DNA from: Klebsiella planticola ATCC 33531
Lineage (GTDB): Bacteria > Pseudomonadota > Gammaproteobacteria > Enterobacterales > Enterobacteriaceae
Direction of reading: 5' to 3'
Assembly (NCBI RefSeq): GCF_000735435.1
Contig: NZ_JMPP01000068.1
Location: 1-32,948 of the forward strand
Length of the DNA: 32,948 bases
Shown here: one piece after another, positions 27,930 to 32,948 of the stretch
How positions within the stretch are numbered: the stretch's first letter is position 1
Layout of the letters: every line of letters begins with the position of its first letter
The notes under the pieces: generated by a model
What the model saw: the letters and a program-made list of their open reading frames with translations, nothing else
Told to the model about the DNA's origin: nothing
Database searches by the model: none
Position numbers and translations under genes: made by a program

Positions 27930-27957
27930 AAAAGGCACCGGATCCCGGTGCCTTTTT
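27930..27957 (+). terminator. Terminator of mltD (also faces yafE)
   Basis: The stem GGCACCGG / CCGGTGCC, extended by AAA/TTT, with a 3-base loop, is followed by TTTTT. A-rich bases on the left side make it partly bidirectional for the convergent yafE gene, which ends at 27978. Confidence 0.88.
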
Positions 27958-27985
27958 GTTTTAAAGCGTTTTTTGTTTTAAAGCG
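27953..27985. repeat. 17-bp tandem duplication at the mltD/yafE junction
   Basis: TTTTTGTTTTAAAGCG occurs at 27953-27968 and again at 27970-27985, a period of 17. The second copy contains the yafE stop codon. It looks like a simple slippage duplication of the terminator tail. Confidence 0.8.
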
Positions 27986-28748
27986 CTTTATGCGCTTCAA
28001 ACATAATCGTATCGCTGGTAAAGGATCCGTCCTGCTGCAAAGCGAAATAGGCTTTGACCTCTGCGGATGCGCTCTCCTGATATAAACGGATGGCCTCCAC
28101 CAGCGGTGCTGGCGTGCGCATACGGGCCACCCATGAGGAAAATTCCAGCGGCAAGCGATCGGTCAACAGCTGATTAACCGCCAGCCCGGCCTCATTCGCT
28201 AATGCCAGCCATTCTCCGCTCGAGTAGTTTCGTACATGAGACGTATCACGCAGCGCTTCAACGGTTTGCAGCCAGATATCGCGTACAGGATGCCCGGGCG
28301 ACATCACATCCATAATTATCATCACGCCGCCCGGCTTCAGGACGCGCTTAACCTCACGCAGCGCCTGGCCAACATCATGCCAGTGATGGGCAGAATAGCG
28401 GCTTATCACCACATCAAAGCTATCATCGGCAAACGGCAGCGTTTCCGCATACCCCTGTTGAGTAACAATATTGGCGAAACCTTTATCTTTTGCGGCTTCA
28501 GCAACCACCTCCAGCATCTGGCTCGATAAATCATAAGCCGTAACCTGCGCCACCTGCCCCGCGGCAGTAAAGCTGGCGTGCCCTGCCCCGCATCCCATAT
28601 CCAGCAACTTTGCCTGTGGGAAATCGGCCAGCCGTTCGGCCAGGCGCTGCAGATCGCGCCCGGAAGCGTGTACGGCGCTGGTCAGATAGGCGCTAGCCTG
28701 TGAGCCGAACTGCTTTTCGACATTGTCATGGTGAGAGCGTGTTGTCAT
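27978..28748 (-). CDS. yafE: Class I SAM-dependent methyltransferase YafE
   Basis: This 256-residue protein is a type-11 (UbiE-like) methyltransferase. The SAM motif LLDMGCGAGHASF is at 48-60, the acidic VTAYDLS post-motif follows, then SFDVVISRYSAHHWHD and a VLKPGGVMIIMD block. It matches E. coli YafE, which is annotated shorter (207 residues, starting near the SAM motif); the 49 extra N-terminal residues here form a normal methyltransferase cap. AAGGA precedes the ATG. The substrate is unknown. It lies 86 bp after yafD on the same strand. Confidence 0.92.
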   Translation of the reverse strand: MTTRSHHDNVEKQFGSQASAYLTSAVHASGRDLQRLAERLADFPQAKLLDMGCGAGHASFTAAGQVAQVTAYDLSSQMLEVVAEAAKDKGFANIVTQQGYAETLPFADDSFDVVISRYSAHHWHDVGQALREVKRVLKPGGVMIIMDVMSPGHPVRDIWLQTVEALRDTSHVRNYSSGEWLALANEAGLAVNQLLTDRLPLEFSSWVARMRTPAPLVEAIRLYQESASAEVKAYFALQQDGSFTSDTIMFEAHKAL

Positions 28749-28813
28749 TGTGTTGTCCTTCGGTTGTGTGAATCATTAAGGGCAGCATCGTGCTGAGCGC
28801 AGACCTGCCCGGT

Positions 28814-30923
<2,110 letters not shown>

Positions 30924-30988
30924 AATTTACTCCGTATCATCAGGATTAAGATGACACGTAGTATGAAGCGATGTTTAAATAACAAAAA

Positions 30989-31006
30989 CTATCAAAGTCT
31001 CAATAG
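30989..31006. promoter_or_regulatory. Possible LysR-type operator between the MFS gene and yafC
   Basis: CTATCAAAGTCTCAATAG is an imperfect palindrome with CTAT/ATAG ends, placed 22 bases before the yafC ATG in the shared 104-bp divergent region. Its interrupted dyad is of the kind LysR proteins bind (T-N11-A). It is a weak by-eye match. Confidence 0.3.
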
Positions 31007-31027
31007 AATTTTGCTACAGGTGCAATA

Positions 31028-31930
31028 ATGAGAGCCACTTCAGAAGAGATAGCCATCTTTATCGCCGTCGTCGAAAGCGGGAGCTTTAGCCGGGCGGCTG
31101 AACAGCTGGGGCAGGCTAATTCCGCCGTCAGTCGGGCGGTAAAAAAGCTGGAATCAAAACTTGGCGTCAGCCTGTTGAACCGTACAACCCGTCAGCTCAA
31201 TCTGACCGAAGAAGGAGAGCGCTATTTTCGTCGCATGCAGGTTGTCCTGCAGGAGATGGCGGCGGCGGAGAATGAACTTCTGGAGACACGGACGACGCCG
31301 AGGGGATTGTTACGCGTTGATGCCGCCACGCCGGTGATGCTGCATTTCCTGATGCCGCTGGTGAAACCTTTCCGCGAACGTTATCCGGAAATGACCCTGT
31401 CGCTGGTGTCATCAGAAACCTTTATCAATCTGATTGAGCGTAAAGTCGACGTCGCGATCCGCGCCGGTACGTTAACAGATTCCAGCCTTCGCGCCCGGCC
31501 GCTTTTTAACAGCTACCGCAAAATTATCGCCTCCCCGGACTATCTGGCTCGCCACGGTACGCCGAAAAATGTCGCTGACCTGAAAGATCACCTGTGCCTG
31601 GGCTTTACCGAACCGGTCTCGTTGAATACCTGGCCCGTCTCCTGCTGCGATGGTCAACTGCTGGAAGTGAATTGTGAGATCTCATCGAACAGCGGGGAAA
31701 CCCTTAAGCAGCTATGCCTGGCAGGGAATGGTATTGCCTGTCTGTCCGATTATATGGTCAACCAGGAAATTGCGCGCGGGGAGTTTGTTGAACTGCTGGC
31801 CGAGAAGCGCCTGCCGGTTGAAATGCCGTTCAGCGCGGTTTACTACAGTGACAGAGCCGTCAGCACGCGCATCCGGGCATTTATCGACTTTCTTAGCGAG
31901 CATGTAAAACAGCTCCCGCAGGAGCTGTAA
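31028..31930 (+). CDS. yafC: LysR-family transcriptional regulator YafC
   Basis: YafC is a LysR-type regulator of 300 residues. The winged helix-turn-helix is at 1-60 ([20 protein letters not shown], then [20 protein letters not shown]), followed by the inducer-binding domain from about 90 on ([20 protein letters not shown]). It is close to E. coli YafC (304 residues), with a shorter, different C-terminus (PQEL). AGGTG precedes the ATG. It is divergent from an MFS exporter, the usual place for a LysR regulator controlling its neighbour, so it probably regulates that gene; in E. coli the neighbour is absent. Confidence 0.93.
   Translation: MRATSEEIAIFIAVVESGSFSRAAEQLGQANSAVSRAVKKLESKLGVSLLNRTTRQLNLTEEGERYFRRMQVVLQEMAAAENELLETRTTPRGLLRVDAATPVMLHFLMPLVKPFRERYPEMTLSLVSSETFINLIERKVDVAIRAGTLTDSSLRARPLFNSYRKIIASPDYLARHGTPKNVADLKDHLCLGFTEPVSLNTWPVSCCDGQLLEVNCEISSNSGETLKQLCLAGNGIACLSDYMVNQEIARGEFVELLAEKRLPVEMPFSAVYYSDRAVSTRIRAFIDFLSEHVKQLPQEL
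31909..31928 (+). terminator. Hairpin covering the yafC stop
   Basis: A perfect 8-bp stem (ACAGCTCC / GGAGCTGT) encloses CGCA and takes in the last codons of yafC and the first base of the stop. No T-tract follows. It may help end transcription between the convergent yafC and dkgB genes. Confidence 0.35.
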
Positions 31931-31992
31931 TACGCGCGTTCCCGACCGCTCTTTTCGCGTAGTCGGCCAGCCGCTCGTGCTGATTCAGACGA

Positions 31993-32796
31993 TCAGTCCC
32001 ACTCAGGCGCCAGGCCTTCCGGGCTAACCAGACGATCGTTGCAATCCAGCGCGGCGATCGCCTGACGATCCTTGGCATCCAGCTGCAGATCCTGAGCTTT
32101 CAAATTGCTTGCCAGATTTTCGCGCTTCGTGGACGACGGGATTACGGCGTAGCCTTCACCTATCGCCCAGGCCAGAATAACCTGTGCCGGCGTCGCATTG
32201 TGTTTCGCCGCAATGCCGGCAATCACTTCATCTTTCAGAGCCTTACCATAAGCCAGCGTCATGTAAGAGGTGATATGGATACCGTGTTGTGTAGCCCACT
32301 CCACCACTTTACGGTTTTGCAGGTACGGAGAGAGCTCAATCTGATTGGTCGCGATATTTTCAGCACCGACGGCGGCAATCGCACGTTCCATTAGCGGAAT
32401 CGTGAAGTTAGAGATGCCAATCTGACGGGTCAGACCCTGCTTTTTCGCTTCCAGCAGTGCAGGCATAAATGCTTCGACGGCAACGGTATCATTCGGCGAC
32501 GGCCAGTGGATCAGCGTCAGATCGACATAATCTGTACGCAGCTTCTGCAGGCTCTCTTCAAGACTGGCGATAAGCTTTTCCGGGCTCAGGTTTTCAATCC
32601 AGATTTTGGTGGTGATAAACAGCTCATCACGCGGCACAGCGCTTTCTTCGATAGCCTGGCCAACAGCGGCTTCGTTATCATAAATCTGAGCGGTATCAAT
32701 CGTACGATATCCCAGTTCCAGCGCCGTTTTCACTGATGCGATGACCACGTCATCTTTCAGGCGGAAGGTTCCAAGACCAAATGCAGGGATTGCCAT
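31993..32796 (-). CDS. dkgB: 2,5-diketo-D-gluconate reductase B / methylglyoxal reductase (aldo-keto reductase)
   Basis: DkgB (YafB) is a cytoplasmic NADPH-dependent aldo-keto reductase that reduces 2,5-diketo-D-gluconate, methylglyoxal and other aldehydes. The 267 residues equal E. coli. The AKR tetrad is visible as D34 ([11 protein letters not shown]), Y39, K64 (TTKIW) and H97 (LIHWPSP), and the NADPH motif [14 protein letters not shown] is near the C-terminus. GAGG precedes the ATG. It is convergent with yafC, 62 bp apart. In E. coli the rrnH operon lies upstream of this gene. Confidence 0.96.
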   Translation of the reverse strand: MAIPAFGLGTFRLKDDVVIASVKTALELGYRTIDTAQIYDNEAAVGQAIEESAVPRDELFITTKIWIENLSPEKLIASLEESLQKLRTDYVDLTLIHWPSPNDTVAVEAFMPALLEAKKQGLTRQIGISNFTIPLMERAIAAVGAENIATNQIELSPYLQNRKVVEWATQHGIHITSYMTLAYGKALKDEVIAGIAAKHNATPAQVILAWAIGEGYAVIPSSTKRENLASNLKAQDLQLDAKDRQAIAALDCNDRLVSPEGLAPEWD

Positions 32797-32920
32797 AAAA
32801 TTCCTCGTTATTTCTTAATGTTGGCTGATTGAGGTCATTATGGTTGATGTAACGAAAGGGAAAAAGATCGATAAATGCAGAGGATTTTTGCTCAATAAGC
32901 AAAAATAGAACAGCAGGAAA

Positions 32921-32948
32921 AGAAAAAGCCCTGAGCAAATGCTCAGGG
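32921..32948 (-). terminator. Terminator-like hairpin at the right edge
   Basis: On the minus strand a 9-bp stem (CCCTGAGCA / TGCTCAGGG, arms 32940-32948 and 32929-32937) is followed by CTTTTTCT. It would end a leftward transcript coming from beyond the window. In E. coli that transcript would be rrnH with a tRNA-Asp gene at its end; this cannot be seen here. The stem reaches the last base given, so it may be longer. Confidence 0.65.

Overview
The window is a stretch of enterobacterial core chromosome. Gene content and order match the Escherichia coli crl-to-dkgB (yafB) region: crl, frsA, gpt, pepD, dinB/yafP, yafK (dpaA), yafJ, gmhA, fadE, yafV, tRNA-Asp, dnaQ, rnhA, yafS, gloB, mltD, yafE, yafD, yafC, dkgB. 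Most proteins align end to end with my memory of their E. coli counterparts. It is not E. coli or Salmonella: a complete Na+-translocating NADH:quinone reductase operon (nqrABCDEF plus nqrM) sits between dinB and yafK, and yafN/yafO, ivy and yafT are missing. A member of the Klebsiella / Raoultella / Enterobacter / Kosakonia side of the family is most likely; the genus cannot be fixed by eye.

Layout. 1-4.0 kb: crl, frsA and gpt leftward, pepD rightward (sigma-S cofactor, FrsA, purine salvage, dipeptidase). 4.0-5.6 kb: a LexA-controlled dinB-yafP pair. 5.6-11.7 kb: the leftward nqrA-B-C-D-E-F-nqrM operon, with an apparent one-base insertion near the 3' end of nqrC. 11.7-14.3 kb: yafK against yafJ (3' ends overlap) and gmhA. 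14.5-18 kb: fadE with a FadR operator, then yafV. 18.2-23.4 kb: an accessory five-gene rightward operon (AI-2E-family permease, outer-membrane efflux lipoprotein, HlyD-type adaptor, DUF2955/FUSC-like membrane protein, small K+-channel-like protein) ending beside the tRNA-Asp gene, a known insertion hotspot. 23.5-27.9 kb: tRNA-Asp, dnaQ/rnhA, yafS/gloB, mltD. 28-32.9 kb: yafE, yafD, an MFS exporter divergent from the LysR gene yafC, and dkgB. The right edge holds a terminator-like hairpin that may close an rrn operon outside the window.

How the parts work together. The nqr genes build one membrane complex coupling NADH oxidation to Na+ export, with NqrM as iron-site maturation factor. The accessory block looks like one envelope-spanning efflux system with two extra membrane proteins; its substrate is unknown. 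The other genes are housekeeping functions (proofreading, RNA:DNA hybrid removal, methylglyoxal detoxification, peptidoglycan turnover, heptose synthesis, fatty-acid oxidation). The points most worth a second look are the nqrC frameshift, the missing apbE in the nqr operon, the accessory efflux operon, and the abrupt AT-rich 3' part of gloB.
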